A DNA stretch of 64,000 bases from contig JASAMV010008011.1 of assembly GCA_030248065.1 (NCBI GenBank), positions 49,693 to 113,692 of the forward strand. The letters run 5' to 3'. The notes beneath the pieces are model-generated. The model did no database searches. It was not told the origin of the DNA and saw only the letters and a program-made list of their open reading frames with translations. The position numbers and the translations under genes are program-made. Positions 47,471 through 57,000 of the stretch are shown here, in pieces. Numbering within the stretch: position 1 is the first letter of the stretch; every line of letters begins with the position of its first letter. The DNA comes from Rhynchonema sp. JSB1_4 (Eukaryota; Nematoda; Chromadorea; Monhysterida; Xyalidae).

Positions 47471-47876
47471 GAAACCTTGTTGATTCGGCTTCAAGTTTTC
47501 GAATAGCCCACAATTGGGGGTGGTTTATTCCGTAAATTTAGCATATCGATCGAATCATCTGGGAGAAATGCTTTATTTTCAAACTTCAAAACAGATTCAA
47601 AATTCTGGTAAATCCCTCTGGGGAGGGGTGTACTCGGCGTTCTCCGTTGCGCGCCAAGCAAAAACAAACCTGGATAAATGTTGTTAACAATAGCAAGGTA
47701 CAGAGTGGTTTCTCCACTATGACGGGTTAATTAACAGAAATAAACAAGGTACCTATTTTTTTTACAACAATCCAGTTTCACAGTCGATACTCGCGATGAA
47801 AACAAAGCGCAAGATTATGCCTAAACACCCAATCGCGAATCAAAATATTGTGCAATCATCTAATGCTGAATCGATT

Positions 47877-50800
47877 TCACGGCGAACACGAAAACAATTT
47901 CCTCGTGTGGATATCGAATTCGGGGGAATCAGGAATGAACAGATACAGATTGATCGAGCTGTTCAGCATCAGTCCGTACACCAGGAACACGAAACTCCAC
48001 TCCAGTGCCTGAAATGGCACAGGTTACATGCATTAGTGATGAACATTTGCAAAGTCATCCTGGGTAATTGTTACTTACTAGGATTTGGCCCATGATCGAG
48101 CTCAAAATCTCACGCCCGAAACCAATTTTTTCTTTAAAACCGCGATAAAATTTTGTGCGTAGTCGTATCGATCGACTCGTTCCCTACACCGGGATTCGAA
48201 CCATGCATACACAGTGCAGCTGGTTGTCCCGCACGCAAACCACGGTGCTACGGGCACGCATACCTCCGGTGGCGCGCCAGCCAGTATCATCACCAATGCC
48301 GCCAGCGAGGGTGTGGCGTAGCAGAAAATGTACATGAACAGGATTTTCGACAGAAATTTGGTCAGCTTCTTTTGTTTGGTCCGTTCGTACACGCCTGTGA
48401 AGGTTTAAGAGCTCTCACTCGCAATTAAGTGTAGTTTTAGTTCGTGTTAAAAATCACACTTCATTTGCGAGTGAGCATTTATATTCTTTTTACCAAAACT
48501 TCCACAAGACTATTGACGAAATCTGGCAGGTCCAATCATAACGTTAAAAATATTGAGCGTCATATGTCTCGTATATGTTTATATTATGGTGAATCACAGC
48601 ATTCTTCACCTGATGGACCACCTTTCGTCAATGGAAAATCGATCTTCCAACTGATGTTTTACCTTCCGCAACACTAGTCCCGTTAACTGCAGACAGTTCG
48701 GCAGGCCCGACACTATTTGGCACGTTCGCTCGAATCGTGAACAATTGGCTCATGGTGTGTGACTGAAGGAATGACAATAATAAAAATGGACTGGCAAAAA
48801 TCTTGCGCATTCGCATTCTGAACAAGGATAGAAATGCAATGAGTGCAGTAATGTTGGTCTGTTTCGCCCTGCTTTCGCAGACAGACCGAGGCGCCAGGGC
48901 TCGTCAGTGCGAACGCCTCTGGCAAATTTGCCTTCAAAAAGCGCCACCTGCAGATTTTATTGCTGGTCTTGTAACATGGCTGCGTGCAAACTCATAGACA
49001 GAGCTGCATCACATTTTGTCGTTAGACGGTGTCTTTGAGTGTAGGTATATTTAATGTCAGATTATCAAAGATGGGTATCAACCTGGACCTTCGTTTTGGT
49101 CACAACGTGAGCCCTATGGGTGATATTTTCGAAACGGTGTAAAGGTCAGTGGGGTTTAAAGGTCGGTGGAAAACTCGGTCGACAGCTCAGTGTGATAGAC
49201 CTCGGTGTAAACTTGAAACATTCCATGTTAATAACAGGCAATGTTTCACGTTTACACCGAGCTACGCCGACCGATCTTTCGACCGAACTTTACACCGACC
49301 TTTACGCCCAACTGACCTTTACACCGTTTCGAAAATTCCACCCTATGTTGAGATTTACCAACAGACGCATATTCGTAATTTCGACCATCGTAAAGGCTGG
49401 TTTCGGGAGATAAGTTTTACGCTGGTCAAAGCTAGCGTCACCAACACATACAAAATGTCACGCTACCAAAACGGACAGATCACAAAGTTTAAGACTCTTG
49501 GAAACTGAGCGTCGGAACGTGTACCTTGTGCCGCATCTGTGCTCGTTTTTGCTGTTTGTTGATCTTGTAGGCCGTGCAGATGACAACGCTGCAAAGTGTG
49601 ACCAGCACAGTGCCCGACACAACGTTGTAGATTAGCGACAGGTTGACGTATGCATCCATCCATTCAACTTCGATGCATTTATGCACCTGAACGAGGGCGT
49701 TGGTTAGTTGCCGGTGGTCCGTTGGTCAAGAATCGCAAGGTGAAGCCAATGCAGAGAAAGTCTTGTCTCGAGCGTATTTTGCTACAGAGTTGAAGCACTG
49801 ACTTCGGCCAGCGTAGAAGTTATTCTTTGGGTGCAGGGGGAGGACCTTTTACATGCTTGTCGCCATTGGTGATAAATTCGTTCGTTAACTCCATCGCCAA
49901 ATACGGTCCGAACAAAATTTGCCCAATGTCTTGCAGTAAGTCGTATGTATGGTCGTAGCGGACTTATTATGCATTCAAAATGTTGATGTGGCTCAACGTA
50001 TAGTCCAGCCACGAACTCATGAGACGACTTATTTTGAAATTGACTTGAACGGATCCAATAATATTCGGGTTCCACGTTTTTGGAAATGAAAGAAAGAGAA
50101 ACGCATGTATTTTTTTAAAAACGCGCTCTCCACCTCGGTGCGTAAATTCCCTTTTGACTCCCAAAACATTTGTGTATTGAACGATGTTGCTGTTCGCGTA
50201 AGCACGCAACAAATTGAGGTCAGCCAGCTGGAACTTGTCATCATGTCTCTCGGCCCAATCTCTTTCTTTTGTTTGCGAAAACCCGTGTAACCGGCGCATT
50301 TTTGAATCTAGCCAAGCAAGCTTTAAAATGAGCGTCTCATGAGCACGTGGCTGGACTATACAGTGCTGTTACCAACCGTTGACAACAAATCGTGCTGCAT
50401 GACAAAATGTGATGAATGGAGCGTCACTGCAACGATCACAGCGAACACGAACGCTTTGGTCGCCCGACGCCAATGGGGCAGTGTCTCGTACTGCATTGGG
50501 TTGCGAACCGCCTGATAGACGTTGCACTTATGCTCAACTTTGTTACTATCTCAATGGAGAGTATTCAACAGGTTCGTCCGGTTGTGCCAGTGTTTGTCAC
50601 GTTGAGATCACCAACAACCTATGAGCATCGGCTTACATTACTGTGGTCAAATCAAGTCGCCAAATCACCGCGCTCATTTGATGCTCATCTATTGTTGCTT
50701 GACGATAAGATTTGACGTCAAGCCACAAGCATCAGGTCCATACGCCAAGAGCTTTAACGACAACCGAAGCGACTTTGTGCAACCAAACGCTTGCATCGAT

Positions 50801-51779
50801 TAGTGCTTTACGATCATGTGCGATTCTCACCTTCAAGCGGTCATAGCATATGAACATGGCCATTAACTCCGTCGTGCACACGCCGAGCGACAACTGAATA
50901 TATTTTTGTCCAGAATCACGGACATTTTTTATATCTGAATTTATGCAAACCTAAACAATCGTTAAATCAACAATCCATATTATTTGAACACACAAAAATC
51001 GTACCATGAATCCGCCGGAGAGGCACAGCAGTTTGGTCGGATGTCGAACAAACCACTCAACGTAGCGATCCAGCAGCGGGCTGGTCACAACCGTCAGGTC
51101 GCAAATGGCCAGATAGAAGAGCACCTGGAAATATAATTTATGCGGTAACCAAACGACGCAAGCTTAAAGTTACCTTTTAGACCAGGAACGACGGTTTGAG
51201 CTCCAGTAGGCAGTTGATGACCTTCTGACTTTTTACAGTAAATTGGCCAAAATTTCTTGCGATTCAGCAGCTTAGGACCGCCTTCCGTGATTCTATATCA
51301 AACATGTGACATGAGATTGGCGTTGACCTGTGCTGCAGCCCAAAGCAGTGTGTACGTGCCATAGTGAGGTTCATACTGATACTGCAGGTTCATAAAACAG
51401 AGTGGTACGCTGTTGCGATCAAAAAAAACTGCAAAATTGACCACTTACGGACAACACCGAATGTTGCCGCATGGTTTTGTAGCGCAGGAACAGCAGAATG
51501 ATGACGGCGTTTGACAGAATGCCCACTGATCCGATACAGTGTAGGCCGATCTTGTATCCATCTGAAATGTGCGCACAATGCAGGGATCCAAGAAAATGAA
51601 ACAAAAGAGAAAACAAGAAAAGAAAAAGTTGTTCAAAATTCGTTCCCCAATGTCAGAATTCCAAATTCATTGTTAACAAAATGAATTCATTAATTGTGTT
51701 TTTACTGTGTTATACCTGTGTTGAATAGTCCATTTTCGCTGCCTGATGTTTCCTGATGACCACCATGATCGCCCGCCAT
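47877..51779 (-). CDS. Rhodopsin-family (peptide-type) GPCR, 8 exons
   Basis: Minus-strand exons: 51779-51716, 51561-51449, 51124-51005, 50893-50831, 50490-50377, 49686-49525, 48394-48264, 48008-47877. N-terminus MAGDHGGHQETSGSENG. TM1 GLHCIGSVGILSNAVIILLF followed by RYKTMRQHS. TM2 FYLAICDLTVVTSPLL. TM3 begins after KLLC and ends in ICYDRLK (DR of the E/DRY motif). TM4 ATKAFVFAVIVAVTLH. Extracellular loop 2 has the partner Cys (VHKCIEVEWMD). TM5 VVSGTVLVTLCSVVICTAYK then KQQKRAQMRHK. TM6 FMYIFCYATPSLAALVMIL. TM7 EWSFVFLVYGLMLNSSINLY, with NSSINLY in place of NPxxY. All junctions keep frame except TM5-TM6, which is off by one base, so a small intracellular-loop-3 exon is probably missing. It resembles protostome neuropeptide receptors; the ligand is unknown. 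Confidence 0.85.
48150..48262 (-). repeat. tRNA-derived SINE-like sequence
   Basis: On the minus strand GTAGCACCGTGGTTTGCGTG resembles an A box and GGTTCGAATCCCGGTGTAGG contains a perfect B box, 40 bases apart. Pairing of acceptor and anticodon arms is poor, so it is not a functional tRNA. It fills most of the 255-base intron before the last GPCR exon. Other isolated B-box-like sites: 14890-14900 (minus), 20993-21004 (plus), 58110-58120 (minus), 61552-61566 (plus). Confidence 0.5.
48838..48985 (+). repeat. Dispersed repeat, GTAATGTTGGTCTGTTTCGC family (copy 2)
   Basis: It matches 38226-38355, including ACAGACCGAGGCGCCAGGGC and TCGTCAGTGCGAACGCC. It lies in the GPCR TM5-TM6 intron. The antisense open frames here are shadows of the repeat. 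Confidence 0.8.
49117..49345. repeat. 220-bp palindromic element, GGGTGATATTTTCGAAACGG family (copy 2)
   Basis: Starts GGGTGATATTTTCGAAACGG and ends CGTTTCGAAAATTCCACCCT. Nearly every base matches copy 1, including the loop. It lies in the minus-strand GPCR intron between TM5 and TM6 exons. Confidence 0.9.
49999..50360. repeat. 370-bp element, TATAGTCCAGCCACGAGCTC family (copy 2, inverted)
   Basis: Starts TATAGTCCAGCCACGAACTC and ends GCACGTGGCTGGACTATA. It is the reverse orientation of the XPC-intron copy and lies in the GPCR intron between the TM4 and TM5 exons. Confidence 0.85.
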
Positions 51780-54055
51780 TTACCCTGATGTTGCGCGCAA
51801 AATCCTGACTTAAAAAATGTCAGTGCATGATTTGGCTATACATAGCTACATACTACTTCCGTTGTTCTTGTCTCCATGAAGCCTTAACTCAGACGGCTAC
51901 CATATCGCCACGATGACTTTTATTGCAAATCGCAATAACCGCAGCACCACACAAGCAATAAGTTGCCATCGTAATAAGACGCCCAAGCAGCGAAAAGTAG
52001 ATCAGCAGAGGCTTCCAGATAATATAATAAATGGCAACGGAACTTCAATGATTTTTGCTAAGTCTATCACTCATCTGGGAGGCCAGGCCAGGCTCGGCCA
52101 TGCGAACTCGGTTGCGGTTTGCGGGGGTGTGAAAAAAAATCCACGTCCAACGACGTCCGCAACCGAATTTGTATTTGCCGCGGTTGCATCCGAACTGAAA
52201 ATGTAGTGGACTGAATCAAGAGGCTTTGTCAATATTCGAATATTGAACAGCCGAACACGTCACTGTGGTCCGTTCACGCACAGCAAGGCACAATAAAGTT
52301 CGGATCTTGGCAAATGTCATGAAGTTGTAGCGCGCTGAATTCACTGTGAAAGAGATATAATGTTTCGATATATAGTAGTGAATCGCAAACGGCTACCGCA
52401 AGTGCGACCATGGAAATGCGATTGCGGACGTTGAACGTTATACCAGCTTTTGTTCAGGCCCGCAAACCGCACCGTAACTGCGTCTGCACGGCCGCACACC
52501 AAGAAATGTGACGCATATACCTAAAATGTTGTCTGCTGGCAATTTCGCGTCGCAGGACATTATTGCATTTTGAAGCCCTCCAAAAAAGGCGATCCACCTG
52601 GCAACGCTGATTATATCATATTTACTATAAATAAAGATTTGTTTTTTTGTGCATACCGAAGTTTTCCGGTTACAGCCCCTGGGGCTCTATTCGGTAGCAG
52701 GTGGGAAATCGGATTTTAAAAGTTATTTTTGTTCCCAAATAGAGCCCCATGAGGCTGTATTCGAACCGTCTTCCCAATAGAGCCCCATGCAAACTTTTTG
52801 TACTTTTTGAATGTGGTTCGTACCTGGTTACAACGCGTCTTTTGTCATCTATAGTAAATTTCTAATTTCGCTGCCTCATGCATTCTTACAGACGCAGGGA
52901 CACTCCCGTTCGAAGTCGAGGCATGCAACAAGCTCAACACGCAGTCAACAAGCCACGCAGCTGACTCGTGTGCATTTCGTATGTTTCAGTCACACAAGCT
53001 GTGTGTCAGCTGCAGGGTTGGTTTAAAAAAAGTAAATTTTTTTTTGTAAAAAAAATTAAAAAAAAAGGTTGGCCACTTTTTTATTTTAAAATTTTAAAAA
53101 GCAAGTCCACTTTTTTTATTATCGTTTCACTTTTTTCCGTTATTTTCTGACCTTTTTAAGGTAAAAAAGGCATGTTTTCATGTGTTTTATTGCTCATTAT
53201 TCTAAAAAATTGCCTGCGGCGCTTATATTTCAGTTTGAAATGGTGTTGTGATGGACTCATACAGTTCCCAGACATCCCAACAACCGCTGCATGTATATAG
53301 GATACCCCATACCGTATACTGTACAGTTATTGAGCGTGTCGTAAGCTATCGACAGACTCCACGTTGCTCCCCTGTGTGCAGTGCATGTGGGTTAAGCATT
53401 TGTTGCTTTTATGACACAAAATGAGCATGGTGCAAGTCGTTCTCTCCCTTCAAATTTATCCCCAAATTCACAAGCAGAAGGTTGGTCTTCCCTTTCTCTA
53501 CATATATACCCACAGAGTTACATACCTTCGAGGTTCTCAAAGTCATGACGAAAAGGATTAGATCGCAGGTGGTCGACGTAAACATGCAAGTCAGTGGAAA
53601 AGTTCTCTTTTGTGTCCCTCAAAACATACCTAACTAACATGATTTCAGAAATTTCATTCTTCAAGAAACCAATTTTTCGGGGGTCCGGAATAAAAGTGAT
53701 TTTTAAAAAAATTTTTAAAAAGTTTTTTTAAAAACAGTTCGATAATAAATTTTTTTAATCCAACCCTGGTCAGCTGCGTGGCTTGTTGACTGTGTGTTGA
53801 GCTTGTTTCTTGCCTCGACTGCGAACGGGAGCTTCCCTGCGTCTGTAAAAATGCATGAGACAACGAAATTAGAAACTTACTCTACAATCTTGCTCATACC
53901 ACTGATCACGTGGACTTCTCCACGTCGCGTGAACTCGATTGCCACATAGGCAGACATACAGAGTGGGAGTTTGCGATTCAGTATTCAGCTATTAATTTTC
54001 ACTGAGCTCTGACTTTTCATTGACAAACACATATTGCTGCGGTATCGAACACATC
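51780..54055. other. Divergent spacer between GPCR and lectin/sushi receptor
   Basis: 2.3 kb separating divergent gene starts, so both promoters should lie here. A 97-codon open frame at 51913-52206 shows no recognisable motif. TATTCGGTAGCAG and AATAGAGCCCCAT repeats occur at 52670-52795. The right half is the nested inverted repeat described separately. Confidence 0.5.
52845..53885. repeat. Nested inverted repeat around a CAGGGTTGG element
   Basis: Outer arms: 52847-52985 (AGTAAATTTCTAATTTCGCT through CAGACGCAGG, AACAAGCCACGCAGCTGAC) against 53770-53885 in inverse. Inside sits an element from CAGGGTTGGTTTAAAAAAAG (53016) to TTTTTTTAATCCAACCCTG (about 53768). Either two copies of the outer sequence flank an insertion, or both layers belong to one foldback transposon. 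No ORF with a domain is present. Confidence 0.75.
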
Positions 54056-57000
54056 ATGCATTCCTGCAAGAAACGCGCCCTGCTGTGTTTGATTTTGCTG
54101 TTGCGACCGTGGGTGTACAAGACCAATGCTGCCAGCGAGCGCCATCCCCAGTCCAGCGAAAGAAACTGGCACTACAATGACTACTACCAAAACCAGGATG
54201 TAGAAGCTGCATCTGCATGTACAAATCAACCCAAAAAACCGCGCGAGGAAATTCTCTTCCGATATGAAGACCGTGTCTGTTACTCGTGGGTTCCAGATCA
54301 GTCGAACCCGCTCAGAATGCCGTGGCATAAGGCAAAGGGTTTTTGTGAGAGAATCAATCAGCACATGAACTTTGGTACCGGTCGCCTATTGAGTAACCTG
54401 AGCGCAGAGCCCCTCGGCAAATTGATAGCAAAAATTGTTCGTTTGGGGATTGCTTTACATGTTATTGCTTTTTAATCTCAATCTAACTGGGACTACAGTC
54501 AGCAGGGTTGAAAAAAAAATTTCAATTAGGGCGCCCTTAGTCAAAGTGGAAAATGGAAAATGTTAATGAAAAGATATTCTATGTCCGAGTTCCCCATTTC
54601 CATTTTTCAGTATGACTAAGGGTATATTGGAAAATGGAAAACGGAAATGACACAAAACATTTTCTGTGTAAAATTTGACCAATCAGCGGCCGAGAACTGA
54701 GCGAAACAGAAAATGTTTTTGTCACATCTCAAAACATGACTGCTGCAGATTTCATTTCCATTTTCCAGCATGCCCTTAGTCATATTGGAAAATGGAAATG
54801 GAAGTCCGCACTCAGACAAACGCGAAAAGCGAAAAGCAAAAAGTTAAAGCGGGAGTCCAGGCAGTAAGGTCCGGTCACCAAACTTGCTGAAAACTTCAGA
54901 TCCGTGTGTCGCAATTCATGTGAATATAATGCAGTTTATATGAAATCGGTAGCCTCAGTATCGACCGAGAACGATATCGTCAAAGGTACCAACCCAGGAG
55001 TATAAAATATTCCGGACCAGCTGCTCAAAAACGACATTCATAAAACGTGTAAAGATAGGGCAGCAATCTCTTTTTATTCGCTGGGTTACGGTAGCGCAGC
55101 CCAAACCAGCGTGGTCATCAAGCGTTTTGTTCCCCAAATGTTGGTGCGCTTATCTTCTGATGGTGAGTTGGCACTGAGTTGGCACGTGTGAAACATTTTT
55201 CTACCCAGTGCAGGTCTGAAACTACCGTAACCCAGCGAATAAAAAGAGATTGGTGACGTATCTTCACACGCTATAAATGTCGTTTTTGGGCAGCTGGTCC
55301 GAAATTTATTTTGTTCCCGAGTTAGTACCTTTGACGACGCTGTTCTCGGTCGATACTGCTTCAATTAAAGTTCTGTAAATGGAATTGTGTTGAGATTAAT
55401 GTCGACTATAACCTGTGAAAAGTTGAACAAGTTTGGCGCAGTGACCCCACTGCCTGGACCCCCGCTTTAACATTTCGCGTTTGTCAGCTTTTCGCGTTTG
55501 TCTGAGTGCAAAAGCGAAAAGCGAAAAGTTGAGAAAATAGCGAAAAGTCATCATGAATCCTTATTCCCAAACCAAACCACATCCGACAGCTAAAACAAAA
55601 AAACAACGTGCTGGTGAATGAAACATTGTGTTGAACAGCAGCAGCACACGCTACGTTTGCTGTTTGTGCGCACTATCACAACTTTTCGCTTTTGCACTCA
55701 GACAAACGCGAAAAGCGAAAAGCAAAAAGTTAACTTTTCGCTTTTGCACGCAGACAAAAGCGAAAACTTTTGCGACTGTTAACTTTTCGCTTTTCGCGTT
55801 TGTCTGAGTGCGGCCGAACACTTGGACATAAGGGAGCCCTAAACGAGTTTTTTTAAATTTTTTTATTTTTTTGACGAAAATGTTTTTTATTAGAAAAAGG
55901 GTTGCAAACGATGTTTCAGGATAAATGAAATTGATACAACATATTTTTCAGAAATTGAAAAATTTTCGCCTGAGACCGAACTTGTGTGGTGGGTGACACC
56001 CGGTAACATTGTGCAGATTCTACGGTCTCCGACCAGTCTGAGGTTGATGTTGACTAACGATGTTACTCTAGTATATTGTAGCATGCTGTACAACGTATTT
56101 TAATGCATCTAATGCCGTATATCTGATATACGACCTCCAAAATATAGATTACTGCCTAAGTCTTGCGTGTCAGATCGACATTGTACACTCCGATTTTGTA
56201 CCAGACCTGCATATGTACATATATATATATATATCTCCGAGAACTCGGAGAACTCTCCGAGAATTCGGAGAACTTTCTCCGAGAACTCGGAGAACTCTCC
56301 GAGAATTCGGAGAACATTCTCCGAGAACTCGGAGAACTCTCCGAGAATTCGGAGAACATTCTCCGAGAACTCGGAGAACTCTCCGAGAATTCGGAGAACA
56401 TTCTCCGAGAACTCGGAGAACTCTCCGAGAATTCGGAGAACATTCTCCGAGAACTCGGAGAACTCTCCGAGAATTCGGAGAACATTCTCCGAGAACTCGG
56501 AGAACTCTCCGAGAATTCGGAGAACTCTCCGAGAATTCGGAGAACATTCTCCGAGAACTCGGGGAACTCTCCGAGAATTCGGAGAACATTACAATGTACA
56601 TGTGTAGTAGCATGCAGTAGTACATATTATAGGTGCCACATCACTAGGAAAGACCAGCCCCGAGCATCCCTGTACAGGTTTGGGGACAATAAAAGGCGCC
56701 GCAGGCGCGATTTTGTCCCGTCCGCAGAGAAAATGTGCCTATTTTTTACCTCAAAAAATGCCATTTTTGGACATTTTAGCCCATTTTGGGCAACTTTTTT
56801 TATTAAAAAAGCAAAACCTGAGTTTCAAAAAACTTTTTTTTCAAAATTTCTTTCTAATTACCAACTTTTTTAAACAACCCTGACATTCAGTGTGTGCAGT
56901 TTGTTTTTACTGCCGGCTTTATGGGGTGATATTTTCGAAACGGTGTAAAGGTGAGTTGGGTGTAAAGGTCGGTGTAAGCTCAATCGAAAGCTCGGTCGGT

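Larger units (their letters stand above)
45163..47876. other. ALKBH1-GPCR convergent spacer
   Basis: No gene seen. It contains a short palindrome at about 45442-45535 (GTTTGGTTGTCTTTGTGGGA and its complement), the TAGGGCTCGCGCGGG element (45861-46864), a CCTAAG-type run (47141-47190) and a copy of the CAGGGTTGGATTAAAAAAAG repeat (47245-47470). It lies between convergent genes, so both 3' ends should be here. Confidence 0.6.

Noticed and set aside
47796..48095. Plus-strand 99-codon ORF
   Set aside because: It is antisense to the final GPCR exon (TM7) and has no domain.
48713..48947. Minus-strand ORFs of the EAFALTSPGASVCLRKQGETD type, also at 38126-38403
   Set aside because: They are shadows of the dispersed GTAATGTTGGTCTGTTTCGC repeat in two introns.
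51321..51405. Extra GPCR exon (YQYEPHYGTYTLLWAAAQ on the minus strand)
   Set aside because: Joining the TM1 exon directly to VLFYLAICDL gives the correct TM1-TM2 spacing. This piece would disrupt it, though an alternative transcript is not excluded.
56156..56873. Large ORFs (up to 236 codons) of SENSENSPRIRR/SSPSSRRMFSEF type
   Set aside because: They are translations of the palindromic minisatellite, which is open in every frame.
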